Below, in pieces: positions 24,870 through 34,300 of a DNA stretch of 64,000 nt. Location of the stretch: NCBI RefSeq assembly GCF_022533585.1, contig NZ_CP092827.1, forward strand, positions 1,838,001 through 1,902,000, read 5' to 3'. A model generated the notes under the pieces. The model saw only the letters and a program-made list of their open reading frames with translations, did no database searches and was not told the DNA's origin. Position 1 is the stretch's first letter. Each line of letters opens with the position of its first letter. Source of the stretch: Pseudomonas sp. LS.1a (GTDB lineage: Bacteria > Pseudomonadota > Gammaproteobacteria > Pseudomonadales > Pseudomonadaceae). The position numbers were made by a program, and so were the translations under genes.

Positions 24870-26288
24870 ATGGATCAGGTTATGGAAAACAGGCCGAACA
24901 GCAACCCCGAATACACCTACCAAGCGGTTTACCGCTACCTGCTCGAGCGGATCGAGGCAGCCCCATGCAACGTGGAACAACGCCTACCGTCGCTGCGCGA
25001 GCTGGCTCGGCGCCTTGGCGTTTCGGTATCCAGCACCAAGTACGCCTATGCGCTGCTCGAAGATGAAGGGCGGGTGTATGCACGTCCCAAGCAGGGCTAC
25101 TTCACCCGCACTCGCCCATCTGCATTGCGCGGGCATTCCCCGGGCCTGCTTGACACGGTATTCGCCAGCGCCCGTCAGCCGGGTATGCTCGCCTTGGGCA
25201 GTGATGCGCCAGCCATGCTGCTGTCGCTGGAGCAGCCACTGCTGATGATCGAGCGCGAACTGGCGCGCCAGTACCCACGTGCACAGGCCCCCCTGTACCA
25301 ACCGTTCGGTGAGCCGGAGCTGCGCAGCGTGCTGGCCGACCGCTACACCCATTCGGCGCAGCACTACTGGCAGGCCAACCAGGTGTTCATCGGTGCAGAC
25401 CTGCGCAGCGTCCTTGAATTGGCATTGCGCGCCCTCGGCCTCGAGGGCCAGGTGGCGCTGGTGGAGTCGCCTTGCAACTGGGCGGTATTGCGGCAGTTGC
25501 AGGCGGCAGGCATGACCATCATTGAAGTGCCATTGGGTGAAGACGGGCGTTTCGACCTGCAGCACTTTCACCAGTTGCTGTGCGATCAACCGGTTCGCCT
25601 GGCTGTGCTGTCGTCGGCGGCCAACGTGCCACAAGGTGGGCTGATGCCGGCGGCAGACAAGCAGCAAATCTGCCACTGGCTGGCCGAGTACAATGTGTGG
25701 CTTTTCGAAAACGATGCTTACGGCGAGTTGTGTTTCCATCCGGCAGCGCCACGCTACCGCGACTTCGCCGACCCCGACCGGCTGCTGGTGTTCTCTACCT
25801 TCGACAAGCTGATTGGTGCGGAGGCGCCCTTTGGCTATCTGCTATGCCGGCATCATGTCGATCGCTTGCAGCAGCTCTTTCTTGAGCGCGCCTTCCGCCT
25901 TTCACCCATTCGTCAGCGAGCGATCGCCAGGCTGTTCACCTCGCGCCGGCTTGAGCAGCATTTACAGCGGTTGCGGCCCCTGCTGCAGGAACGCCTGCAA
26001 CAGATGGCGGCGCTATTGCAGACGCACGGCCAGGGGCGCCTGCATATCATCGAGCCGCAGGGCGGGGCCAGCCTGTGGTTGCAGGCGACCCGCCCGGTGG
26101 ACATGTGCCGGGTCTTCGCCCGGTTGCTGACGCAGCGCATCGTCATTGCCCCAGGGGAAATCTTCAGCCAGTGCGGCCTTTGGCGCAGCCACCTGCGGCT
26201 GTGTTGCAGCGTGGACTGGAGCAAGGATATTGCCTTGGCCTTGCAATGCCTGGTCAAGGCCATCGAGGATGAAGCTCAAACGCCGTAG
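24870..26288 (+). CDS. MocR-type GntR/aminotransferase regulator
   Basis: Protein of 472 residues: N-terminal GntR winged helix ([45 protein letters not shown]), linker, then a class I aminotransferase fold (about 110-470). The PLP-lysine region is [19 protein letters not shown], where the usual S-x-x-K arrangement is kept as FDK. MocR proteins use PLP as ligand to control vitamin B6, amino-acid or related genes. Its 3' end overlaps panB on the other strand by 13 bases. The target is unknown. Confidence 0.87.
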   Translation: MDQVMENRPNSNPEYTYQAVYRYLLERIEAAPCNVEQRLPSLRELARRLGVSVSSTKYAYALLEDEGRVYARPKQGYFTRTRPSALRGHSPGLLDTVFASARQPGMLALGSDAPAMLLSLEQPLLMIERELARQYPRAQAPLYQPFGEPELRSVLADRYTHSAQHYWQANQVFIGADLRSVLELALRALGLEGQVALVESPCNWAVLRQLQAAGMTIIEVPLGEDGRFDLQHFHQLLCDQPVRLAVLSSAANVPQGGLMPAADKQQICHWLAEYNVWLFENDAYGELCFHPAAPRYRDFADPDRLLVFSTFDKLIGAEAPFGYLLCRHHVDRLQQLFLERAFRLSPIRQRAIARLFTSRRLEQHLQRLRPLLQERLQQMAALLQTHGQGRLHIIEPQGGASLWLQATRPVDMCRVFARLLTQRIVIAPGEIFSQCGLWRSHLRLCCSVDWSKDIALALQCLVKAIEDEAQTP

Positions 26289-27091
26289 CAGTGTTGCCGG
26301 GTTGGAAACATGCCGTTGCGTACTTCTTGCGCATAGCTGTTACAGGCCTCGCGGATTACCTGGCCGACGTCGGCATACTGCTTGACGAAGCGCGGTACAT
26401 GAGCGCTGCCCAGACCTAGCAGGTCTTCGGTCACCAGCACCTGGCCATCGCAGGCGGGTGAGGCGCCAATACCAATGGTCGGTTTGGCGCTGGCTTCGGT
26501 GATGGCGCGGGCCACTGGCTCGGCCACGCCTTCGAGCAGCAGGCTGAAAGCGCCGGCGCGCAGGTTGGCCTGCGCGTCGGCCCGTAGCGTTGCAGCACTG
26601 TCCTCGCTCAGCCCCTGGGCCTTGTAACCCCCCATGGCATTGACGAACTGGGGCATCAGGCCGATGTGTGCCATTACCGGGATGCCACGTGCGACAAGGA
26701 ACTCGACGGTGCTCGCCAACGCCTGGTTGGCCTCCAGCTTGACGGCATCGCAGCCGCTGCTGGCCAGTACCTTGGCGCAGTTGCGAAACGCCTGTTCATG
26801 GGACTCCTGGTAGCTGCCGAACGGCATGTCGGCGATCACGCAGGCCAGGCGGGTGCTGTCGACCACGGCGCGGGTATGGGCAATGGTCTCGTCCAGGCGC
26901 ATGCCGAGGGTGGAGGGTCGACCGTAGCCGACCATGGCCGTGGAGTCGCCGACCAGGATGAAGTCGACCAGCGGGTCGATCACTTGAGCGATGGTGCTGG
27001 AGTAGGCGGTCAGCGAGACGATCTTCTGCTGACCTTTCATGGCCACCAGTTGCGGGATTGTCAGGCGCCGGGTGCGGGTGTGTGTGCTCAT
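26276..27091 (-). CDS. panB: 3-methyl-2-oxobutanoate hydroxymethyltransferase
   Basis: First enzyme of pantothenate synthesis: ketoisovalerate plus methylene-tetrahydrofolate gives ketopantoate. Length 271 matches PanB. Catalytic residues known from E. coli are all present: the Mg ligands in VGDS, IADMPF and VKLEAN, the substrate lysine in VKLE, and the catalytic Glu in LLLEGV. PanC is not next to it, unlike the usual panBC pair, so this may be a second PanB in the genome. Tail overlap with the MocR gene. Confidence 0.88.
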   Translation of the reverse strand: MSTHTRTRRLTIPQLVAMKGQQKIVSLTAYSSTIAQVIDPLVDFILVGDSTAMVGYGRPSTLGMRLDETIAHTRAVVDSTRLACVIADMPFGSYQESHEQAFRNCAKVLASSGCDAVKLEANQALASTVEFLVARGIPVMAHIGLMPQFVNAMGGYKAQGLSEDSAATLRADAQANLRAGAFSLLLEGVAEPVARAITEASAKPTIGIGASPACDGQVLVTEDLLGLGSAHVPRFVKQYADVGQVIREACNSYAQEVRNGMFPTRQHCYGV

Positions 27092-27180
27092 TGGGGCTGG
27101 GCATCTCAGGACAGGGAGGGCCCATGTTTTGGCAATTTCCGCGGCAACTCAATGTACAGATTCGGGCCAGATCGCAACCC

Positions 27181-27206
27181 AGAACAAGGGGCCGCAAAGC
27201 GGCCCC
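27181..27206 (-). terminator. intrinsic terminator after phnX
   Basis: GGGGCCGC and GCGGCCCC form an eight-base perfect stem with a three-base loop; on the minus strand it is followed by TTGTT. It sits ten bases after the phnX stop codon. Confidence 0.7.
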
Positions 27207-27215
27207 AATGCCGGC

Positions 27216-28043
27216 TCAGGAGGTTTGCGGCATCTCGCCCTTGGCCAGGCGGCGGTTGATGTCGGCGATCACTTCGGGCAGTTCGTTGATGGTGTCGATC
27301 AGGTAGTGCGGACGGCTGCCGGCGAACAGTGCGTGGATGCGCTGGCGCTCGCTTTCCAGCTTCTCGGCGCTCAGCGCGCGGTAGCCTTCCCAGGTCAGCC
27401 CCAGGGCATTGCCCGAGCACACCAGGGCCACGGTCCACATGCCGGCGCGGCGGCCTTCGAGAATGCCCGGCACGGTGTCGTCGACCTTCACGCACGCCGC
27501 CACATCGTCGATACCCAGCGCGATCACGTTGGCCAGGGCCTGGGCCGGCCATGGGCGGCCGTTCGGGGTTTCGTCGGTGGCCACCACATGGTCGGCCACG
27601 TAGCCGTTCTGCGCGGCCAGTTCCACCACCTTGTCCATCACCACCTTCGGGTAGCCCGAGCACGAGCCGATCTTCAGGCCGTCCTGGCGCAGCCCGGTGA
27701 GGGTTTCCAGGGCCCCGGGGATCAGCGCCGAGTGCACGGCGATCTTCTCGATCTGCAGTGGCATGAAGCGGTTGTAGATGGCGGTGACATCATCGTCGGT
27801 CGGGGTGCGACCGAATACCTTGCGGTAACGCTCGGCAATTTCCGGCACATCGCACAGGGTGCGGATGTGGTCCCACTTGCCCATGCCCATCGGGCCACGG
27901 GCTTCTTCGATGGACACCTGCACATCGAATTCGGCAAAGGCTTCGACAAAGATCTGGGTCGGGGCAAAGGAGCCGAAGTCGACCACGGTGCCGGCCCAGT
28001 CGAGGATGGCGGCTTGCAGCTGGGTGGGGTTGCTGTAGTTCAT
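27216..28043 (-). CDS. phnX: phosphonoacetaldehyde hydrolase (phosphonatase)
   Basis: HAD-superfamily enzyme, 275 residues, that splits phosphonoacetaldehyde into acetaldehyde and phosphate. The nucleophile motif is LDWAGTVVD near the N-terminus; the Schiff-base lysine lies in [14 protein letters not shown], specific for phosphonatases; SCSGYP is motif II and VKVDDTVPG holds the acidic motif. The ATG at 28043 gives the expected [18 protein letters not shown]. Second gene of the phnW-phnX operon (34 bases after phnW) for use of 2-aminoethylphosphonate. Confidence 0.94.
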   Translation of the reverse strand: MNYSNPTQLQAAILDWAGTVVDFGSFAPTQIFVEAFAEFDVQVSIEEARGPMGMGKWDHIRTLCDVPEIAERYRKVFGRTPTDDDVTAIYNRFMPLQIEKIAVHSALIPGALETLTGLRQDGLKIGSCSGYPKVVMDKVVELAAQNGYVADHVVATDETPNGRPWPAQALANVIALGIDDVAACVKVDDTVPGILEGRRAGMWTVALVCSGNALGLTWEGYRALSAEKLESERQRIHALFAGSRPHYLIDTINELPEVIADINRRLAKGEMPQTS

Positions 28044-28077
28044 GTGCGCTTGTTCCTGAGATCGGGTGGGCAAAGGG

Positions 28078-29184
28078 TCAGATGTCCAGCACTTCCATTT
28101 CCCGCAGCACCTCGGCCACGGCATTCACGGCGGCCTGCATGCCATCCGCTCCGACCACGCCGATGCAGCCGACGCGGAAGGTTTCCACCTGGGTCAGCTT
28201 GCCCGGGTAGAGGATGAAACCCTTGGCCTTGACTCGCTCGTAGAAGTCCTTGAACTGGTAGCGGGCATCCTTCGGTGCGTGGAAGGTGACGATGATCGGC
28301 GCCTGGATCTCGGCGGGCAGGAAGCTGCGCAGGCCGATGGCAGCCATGCCGTCGAGCAGGGTCTTGCAGTTGTCGGCGTAGCGCTGGTGGCGCGCCGGCA
28401 GGCCACCTTCCTCGTTGTACTGCTGCAGCGCTTCGTGTAGGGCGGCGACCACATGGGTCGGCGGGGTGAAGCGCCACTGGCCGGTCCTGGCCATGTAGGT
28501 GTGCTGGTCGTGCAGGTCCATGGCCAGCGAATGGGCATTGCCTTCGGCGGCAGCCAGGGCGGTTTTTTCGGCGAATACGAAGCCCATGCCGGGTACGCCT
28601 TCCAGGCACTTGCCGGAAGCGGCGATCAGCGCTTCGAAGGGGATTTTGCGGGCGTCGATCGGCAACGCACCGAACGAGCTCATGGCGTCGATGATCAGGC
28701 GCTTGCCGTGGCCTTTGACCACCTGGGCGATCTCGGGCAGCGGGTTGAGGATGCCGGTGCTGGTTTCGCAGTGGATCAGCGCGACATGGGTAATGCCCGG
28801 GTCGGTGGCCAGCAGGCGGTCGACGTCGGCGGCAGTGGTCGGCTGGTCCTCGGCGGTTTCGAAGGTGCTGTAGGCGCGGCCCAGTACCTTGCAGATCTTT
28901 GCCAGGCGCTGGCCATAAGCGCCGTTGATCAGCACCAGCACCTTGCCGTCCTGCGGCACCAAGGTACCGATAGCCGCTTCCACGGCGAAGGTGCCGCTGC
29001 CTTGCAGGGGCACGCAGTGGTGGCTGGCGCTGCCGTCGATGATCGCCAGCAGTTGCTCGCAGACACTGGCAGTCAGTTGGTTGAAGTCGCGGTCCCAGGA
29101 GCCCCAGTCCACCAGCATGGCTTGGCGGGTGCGGATTGATGTGGTCAGGGGACCGGGGGTAAGCAGAATCGGGGCGTTGCTCAT
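28078..29184 (-). CDS. phnW: 2-aminoethylphosphonate-pyruvate transaminase
   Basis: PLP enzyme of 368 residues that converts 2-aminoethylphosphonate and pyruvate to phosphonoacetaldehyde and alanine. Start [10 protein letters not shown], the cofactor segment [12 protein letters not shown], the PLP aspartate in [12 protein letters not shown] and the Schiff-base lysine in [15 protein letters not shown] are all present. ATG at 29184 follows GAGGAA; an upstream extension lacks a ribosome site. Divergent from a LysR gene, with phnX downstream, giving a complete route from phosphonate to acetaldehyde and phosphate. Confidence 0.94.
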   Translation of the reverse strand: MSNAPILLTPGPLTTSIRTRQAMLVDWGSWDRDFNQLTASVCEQLLAIIDGSASHHCVPLQGSGTFAVEAAIGTLVPQDGKVLVLINGAYGQRLAKICKVLGRAYSTFETAEDQPTTAADVDRLLATDPGITHVALIHCETSTGILNPLPEIAQVVKGHGKRLIIDAMSSFGALPIDARKIPFEALIAASGKCLEGVPGMGFVFAEKTALAAAEGNAHSLAMDLHDQHTYMARTGQWRFTPPTHVVAALHEALQQYNEEGGLPARHQRYADNCKTLLDGMAAIGLRSFLPAEIQAPIIVTFHAPKDARYQFKDFYERVKAKGFILYPGKLTQVETFRVGCIGVVGADGMQAAVNAVAEVLREMEVLDI

Positions 29185-29296
29185 TCCGTTATTCCTCACA
29201 AGCGGTGGGCTGAAACTACGGGGCCTAGGTTGCAATTCCCGCTTGTATCAATCAAATTGTTTGTTGTTATCCGAGCTATAAGTCAGGCCGATAGAA

Positions 29297-30160
29297 ATGA
29301 ACCTGTTCCAGCTGCGTGCCTTCGACGCCGTTGCCCGTGAAGGCAGCTTCACCCGCGCTGCGGCGCGGCTGTTCATCAGCCAGCCGGCAGTGACTGGCCA
29401 CGTCAAGGCGCTGGAGGAGCATTACCAGATCACCTTGCTGCGCCGCACTGCCCGGCGGGTGGAACTGACCGAAGAGGGCACCCGCCTGGCGGCGATAACC
29501 CGCGCCATGTTCGGCCTTGCCGAAGAGGCGCAGGCCATGCTCGAGGCCAACCGCCAGTTGCTGACCGGGCGTCTTGAGGTGGCTGCCGATGGCCCGCACC
29601 GGGTCATGCCGATGCTCGCGGTACTGCGTGAGCGTTACCCGGGCATCACGGTGAACCTGCGCCTGGGCAATGCCCAGGAAACCTTGGCCGCACTGCTCGG
29701 CGAGCATGCCGATGTGGCGGTGCTGACCGAGATCGAACCGCGCAAGGGCCTGCATCTGCAGCCGCTCTGCGAGTCGCGCCTGTGCGCCTTGCTGCCGGCG
29801 GGGCACGCCTGGGCCAGCGCCGAAGGCGACTTGCCACTGACCGAGCTGCACCAGCAGATCATGGTGCTGCGCGAGCCGAGTTCGACCACCCGGCGTACCT
29901 TCGACAAGGCCTGTATCAGCGCGGCAGTGCAGCCCAAGGTGTTGCTCGAACTGGATAGCCGTGAGGCGGTTACCGAGGCGGTGGCATCGGAGCTGGGCAT
30001 TGGTGTGGTGTCATCCACCGAGGTGGCCAACGACCCGAGGGTTGTGGCACGCCCGCTGGCCGGTGCAGGGCTGGTCAATCAGCACATGCTCGGCTGCCTG
30101 GAGCGCCGTCGTGAATTGCGCCTGATTCAGGCCTTCCTGGGTTTGGCTGCCAGCCTGTAG
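29297..30160 (+). CDS. LysR regulator of phosphonate use
   Basis: LysR-type protein of 287 residues. Helix-turn-helix at the start (FQLRAFDAVAREGSFTRAAA, LFISQPAVTGHVKALE) and a full effector domain. It is divergent from phnW across 112 bases that contain AT-rich dyad-like sequence (TATCAATCAAATTGTTTG), a probable binding region. This arrangement matches LysR-controlled phnWX operons that respond to 2-aminoethylphosphonate. The specific ligand is inferred. Confidence 0.88.
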   Translation: MNLFQLRAFDAVAREGSFTRAAARLFISQPAVTGHVKALEEHYQITLLRRTARRVELTEEGTRLAAITRAMFGLAEEAQAMLEANRQLLTGRLEVAADGPHRVMPMLAVLRERYPGITVNLRLGNAQETLAALLGEHADVAVLTEIEPRKGLHLQPLCESRLCALLPAGHAWASAEGDLPLTELHQQIMVLREPSSTTRRTFDKACISAAVQPKVLLELDSREAVTEAVASELGIGVVSSTEVANDPRVVARPLAGAGLVNQHMLGCLERRRELRLIQAFLGLAASL

Positions 30161-30224
30161 GTCAGGGCTGGTGTTTTTTGCGGGCAGGCCTAAGATGGCC
30201 GGCATAGAGCAGACTGGATGGCCG

Positions 30225-31247
30225 ATGAGCGAAAAAGACACCATCTCCATGCAACTGGTGCGCGAAGCGCTGTTGCAGACCTGCCCGGCCGGGCAACCCG
30301 ATGCTGGTTTGCTGGCCCGTGCCGGTATCGACATCCGGCAACTTGAATTGCCCGAGGCCCGGGTCAGTGCCGAATCCTACGCAAACCTCTGGCGGCTGTT
30401 GGCCCGTCGCTGCAACGACGAATTTTTCGCCATGGACCCGCGTGGGCTGCGCACTGGCAGCCTGGCGTTCATGTGCCGGGCGAGCATGGCCCAACCAACC
30501 CTGGCCGAAGGGTTGGAAACGTTGTTGGCCTTTCTGTCCCTGATGCTCGAAGACTTGCAGCCGGGCCTGGTACGCCAGCAGAGCCTGGCCGAGATCGTCA
30601 TCAACGAGCCGCGGGACCAACCTCGGCGTGCCTTCACCTATTTCACCTTCTGGATGATCGTGCACGGCGTGGCCTGCTGGCTGGCGGGGCGGCGAATTCC
30701 GATCCTGGCCGTGGACCTGCGTTGCGCCGAACCGCCGTTCTGCGATGACTACCGGGTGATGTTCTCGGAAAACCTGCAATTCGGCCGCCCACGCACGCGC
30801 ATGATCATCGCCGCCGACTGCCTCGACCTGCCGCTGCGGCGCTCGGCAGATGACCTGCAGCGCTTTCTGGCCGAGGCGCCTGGCAACATTCTTGTCAAAT
30901 ATCGTGATCCGGCCAGCCTGGGGCGGCGTATCCGTACCAACCTGTTGCACCTGGACCCTGGCGCATGGCCCGATGCCGATGCCGTGGCCCGCCAATTGAG
31001 TCTGTCAGCCTCGACATTGCGCCGACGCCTGGGGGAGGAGGGGCAGACTTACCAAGGGTTGAAGGACAGTGTGCGGCGCGAACTGGCCATCGCCTGGCTC
31101 AGCCAGGGTGAACGGCCCATGGCCGAGATCGCCGAGCACCTGGGCTTTGCCGACAGCAGCTCGTTCTACAAGGCATTTCGCAAATGGTTCGGCTGCAACC
31201 CAGGGCACTACCGTGCCGTGATCCAGGCGCGAGATGGGCTGCGCTGA
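30225..31247 (+). CDS. AraC-family regulator
   Basis: Protein of 340 residues: an N-terminal effector domain of the Arabinose_bd type (about 15-200) and a C-terminal double helix-turn-helix (RQLSLSASTLRRRLGEEGQT; MAEIAEHLGFADSSSFYKAF; FGCNPGHYR). The start at 30225 is the ATG that yields MSEKDTIS; ATG 30195 is also possible. It stands just before the large LRR/NEL-like genes on the same strand, 78 bases away, so regulation of those genes is possible but unproven. Confidence 0.85.
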   Translation: MSEKDTISMQLVREALLQTCPAGQPDAGLLARAGIDIRQLELPEARVSAESYANLWRLLARRCNDEFFAMDPRGLRTGSLAFMCRASMAQPTLAEGLETLLAFLSLMLEDLQPGLVRQQSLAEIVINEPRDQPRRAFTYFTFWMIVHGVACWLAGRRIPILAVDLRCAEPPFCDDYRVMFSENLQFGRPRTRMIIAADCLDLPLRRSADDLQRFLAEAPGNILVKYRDPASLGRRIRTNLLHLDPGAWPDADAVARQLSLSASTLRRRLGEEGQTYQGLKDSVRRELAIAWLSQGERPMAEIAEHLGFADSSSFYKAFRKWFGCNPGHYRAVIQARDGLR

Positions 31248-31325
31248 GGAGCCAGCCCTTCCCGCTGCCGGGATGCCCTGAGCAGGTTCAGGCTGGCAGG
31301 TCGAACCATTCAGAGGTATTCGACC

Positions 31326-34300
31326 ATGCCCGACAGGATCCTCGCAAAACTGCTGCACCCGGCTGATGACTTCATTGGCGAACACTTGCCCCCATGGCTG
31401 AAAAACGCTGCGCATGAGCAGGTCCAGGCCTTGCGTGCCAGCATGACGGCGCATCTGCAGAGCCAGAAGGACATGGCTGCGGCCCTGCAGGCGCTGCAGC
31501 CGCTCGAGCAGTTTGCCGCCCAGCGCCTGGAGCAGGCGCTGAAGGATCAGCTGAAGCTGGACATCGATGTGACCCACGACCGATGGCGGGAAGAACGCCG
31601 CCGGCTGGAGGTCGTGCAGGGCTCGGTGCGCAATTTCGAGTCGTATTTCGTGACGGTGCCGCTGCTGCAGAAACTCTTGCAGAACTTCAAGAATGGCGAG
31701 TCCTATTTCGAGCAGACAGCGGTGATCCGTGAGGGGCAAGCACCAGATGGTGCTGAGCAGGTTCTCACCCAACGGATCGATGAAATCGTCAGTCTGTGCC
31801 GCAGGGTGGATGTGGGTAAGGCTTACCAGGAGCACTTGAAGCAAACGCTGACGCCAGCCTTCAGGCGCCAGTTGGCCAAGGATACGCGGCTGTGCATGGC
31901 GGCAGCTGTCGAGATCGCGGCCATGAAAGGGCAATTGGCGGGCAGCGATCTACGGATGCTACGCCAGCTAGGCAAGGGCGAACCTGCACAGTTGCCTTCG
32001 AGCCTGCGCCTGGGTATGGGCGTCTTGCAGGTGCTTGGGCAAGCCGTGGACGGCGCACTGGCATTCGAGTGGACTGGCACCGTTAGCGGTATGCCTGGCC
32101 TGGTTTTCAATCCGGATCGCTTGCAGGCGGTGCTGCTCTATCTGCCAGATGATCGGGAGCAACCCTTTCAACGGTTCGACGACTGGGCATCGGCAAACCG
32201 TACCTTGGCCAGGTTGATGTGCGGTGCCGATTTTCGAAAGGCAATTGCCCGACGCATCGCCCTGGACAAGCAGGTGGACTATCAACTGCTGCTGCGCAAG
32301 CGCCTGCAGGATGACGAGCCGGACCTGGAGCCCGGCTTGCTTGCCAGTGACGGTGAGCTTTTTGCAAGCTTGGCTGCCAGACACGTGCGACGTATCGAGG
32401 CGGATGCTGCTTTCCTGGCTGTGCCGACGGCGCAGGCGAATGCCCGGTCGGCCGCAGCGCGATTGCAGGCACTGGAAACGGCGGGCCTGGTATTGCTGAA
32501 CCTGGTGGGTCTGTTCGTGCCAGTCGTTGGCGCCTTGCTGCTGGTTGACCTGGCCCGACAGGTGCTTGGCCATGTGTTCGAGGGGAGCGGCGACTGGCTG
32601 CAGGGGCACCAGCACGAAGCGACGGAGCACCTGCTGGAGGTCGCAGCGACACTGGCCACTGGCGCCACCGTCACAGCAGGTGGTCAGGTGCTGCGCAGTA
32701 CCTTTGTCGAGCAGCTGGAGCCGGTTACCACCGAGGCGGGCGAGCAGCGACTGTGGCGCTACGACCTGCAACCTTATGAGCAGCGCTCGACCACGGCATC
32801 CTTGACTGAACTGGACAATGGGCTGCTCAGCGATGGCCAGGCCTACTGGTGGCGGCGCGACGCTGTGCTTTACAGGGTACGCCGCGATGCGGCGGGCACT
32901 TGGCGATTGCTGCATCGCGACGGGCCAGGCGTGTTCGGGCCGGCGCTGGAAAGCAATGGTGAGCGTGCCTGGCGGCTTGCCTGGGAGCGTCCGCTGGCGT
33001 GGCAGGGGGCGCAGAGGCTGGTCAAAGGTCTCTGGCCTGGCGCAGCAGAGCTGGATGCGGAGCGGATCACTCAGATCCTGGCGGTAGCGGATGTGGACGA
33101 GGCGTATTTGCGTGGGCTATGGGTGGAAGGCCGCCCCCTGCCCATCAGGTTGCGCGATACGCTGGAGCGCTTTGCTGCCGATGCCCGGGTCGATGCGTTC
33201 TTTGCGCAAGTGGATGTGGCAGGCGACGACACCGAAGCGTTGCAGTGGTGTATCGACACGTTGGAACTGCAAGGGGAGAACCTGGTAGAGCAAACCCGGT
33301 CGATCCGCCAGTCGGCCGAACGGTTGCGCGGGCCGATGCTGGAGCATTTCGCCCAGCGTTACCTTGCCCCTGATCCACTGCTGGCCACACTCAAGGGCAG
33401 CTTCCCCGGACTGCCAGATGCCTATGCGCTGGATCTGCTGAAAAGCGCCAGTGCCGAATCGCGCGAACGCATGACCAACGAAGCGCGAGTGCCGCTGGCA
33501 TTGGCCGAGCGGGCGCGCGGCGCGCTGCAACAGGCGCGCCTGACCAGGATGCGCGAAGTACTTTATCTACCTAACAGTTATCGTGCCGATGCAGTATCCC
33601 TGGCGTTCTCCTTGCTACGCCGCCGCGGCTTGACACCGGGTGGGGTGAACCTGGTGCTGCGCGAGGGCTCTGCAACCGGGCCGGTACTGGATCGGCTTTT
33701 CCCTGAGCGCAATGGCGCGCAGTCCGTGACGGAAATGGTATGGCGTGAGGGGCGCTTCGAACTGTTCGACGACATGGGCCGTACCCGCGACATCGAGGTC
33801 GCCCAGCCTGAGGGGCTTTTCGAGGTACTTGCGGCCTGTCTGCCGCCCACGTTCCTGCAACGCCAAGGCTGGACGGGCGAGGACGCTGCCGGGCGTATCC
33901 GCTCATCGTTTCAGACTTGGCTGCCACGTGACCGCCTGGAACTGATACGACTGCTCGGCTGGCGTGAGGCCAGGCCCATGGCGCCCCTCATGCATCGTCT
34001 GGCCGATGGGCGGGCAGGTTATCTGCTAAGTGGCAGGGGCGCTTCCAGTCAAGCGCACGGGCAGGTTCTGCGGCGTCGTATCGGTAGCCTCTATCCCGCC
34101 TTCGATGATGAGGAGGTAGAGCGGTACCTGCAGCTGCTATTGGCACAATCGAGCTCGGCCTATACCACGCTGTTGCGTCAGGAGGGGGATTATCGACGGA
34201 TGGATCAAGCCCTGCGGCTTTGGACTGACGCAGTTGCCGAGACAACCCGTGGCCACCGGCAGGCGGTTGCCGATGCACTTCGCCGTGCCTGGCGCCTTGA

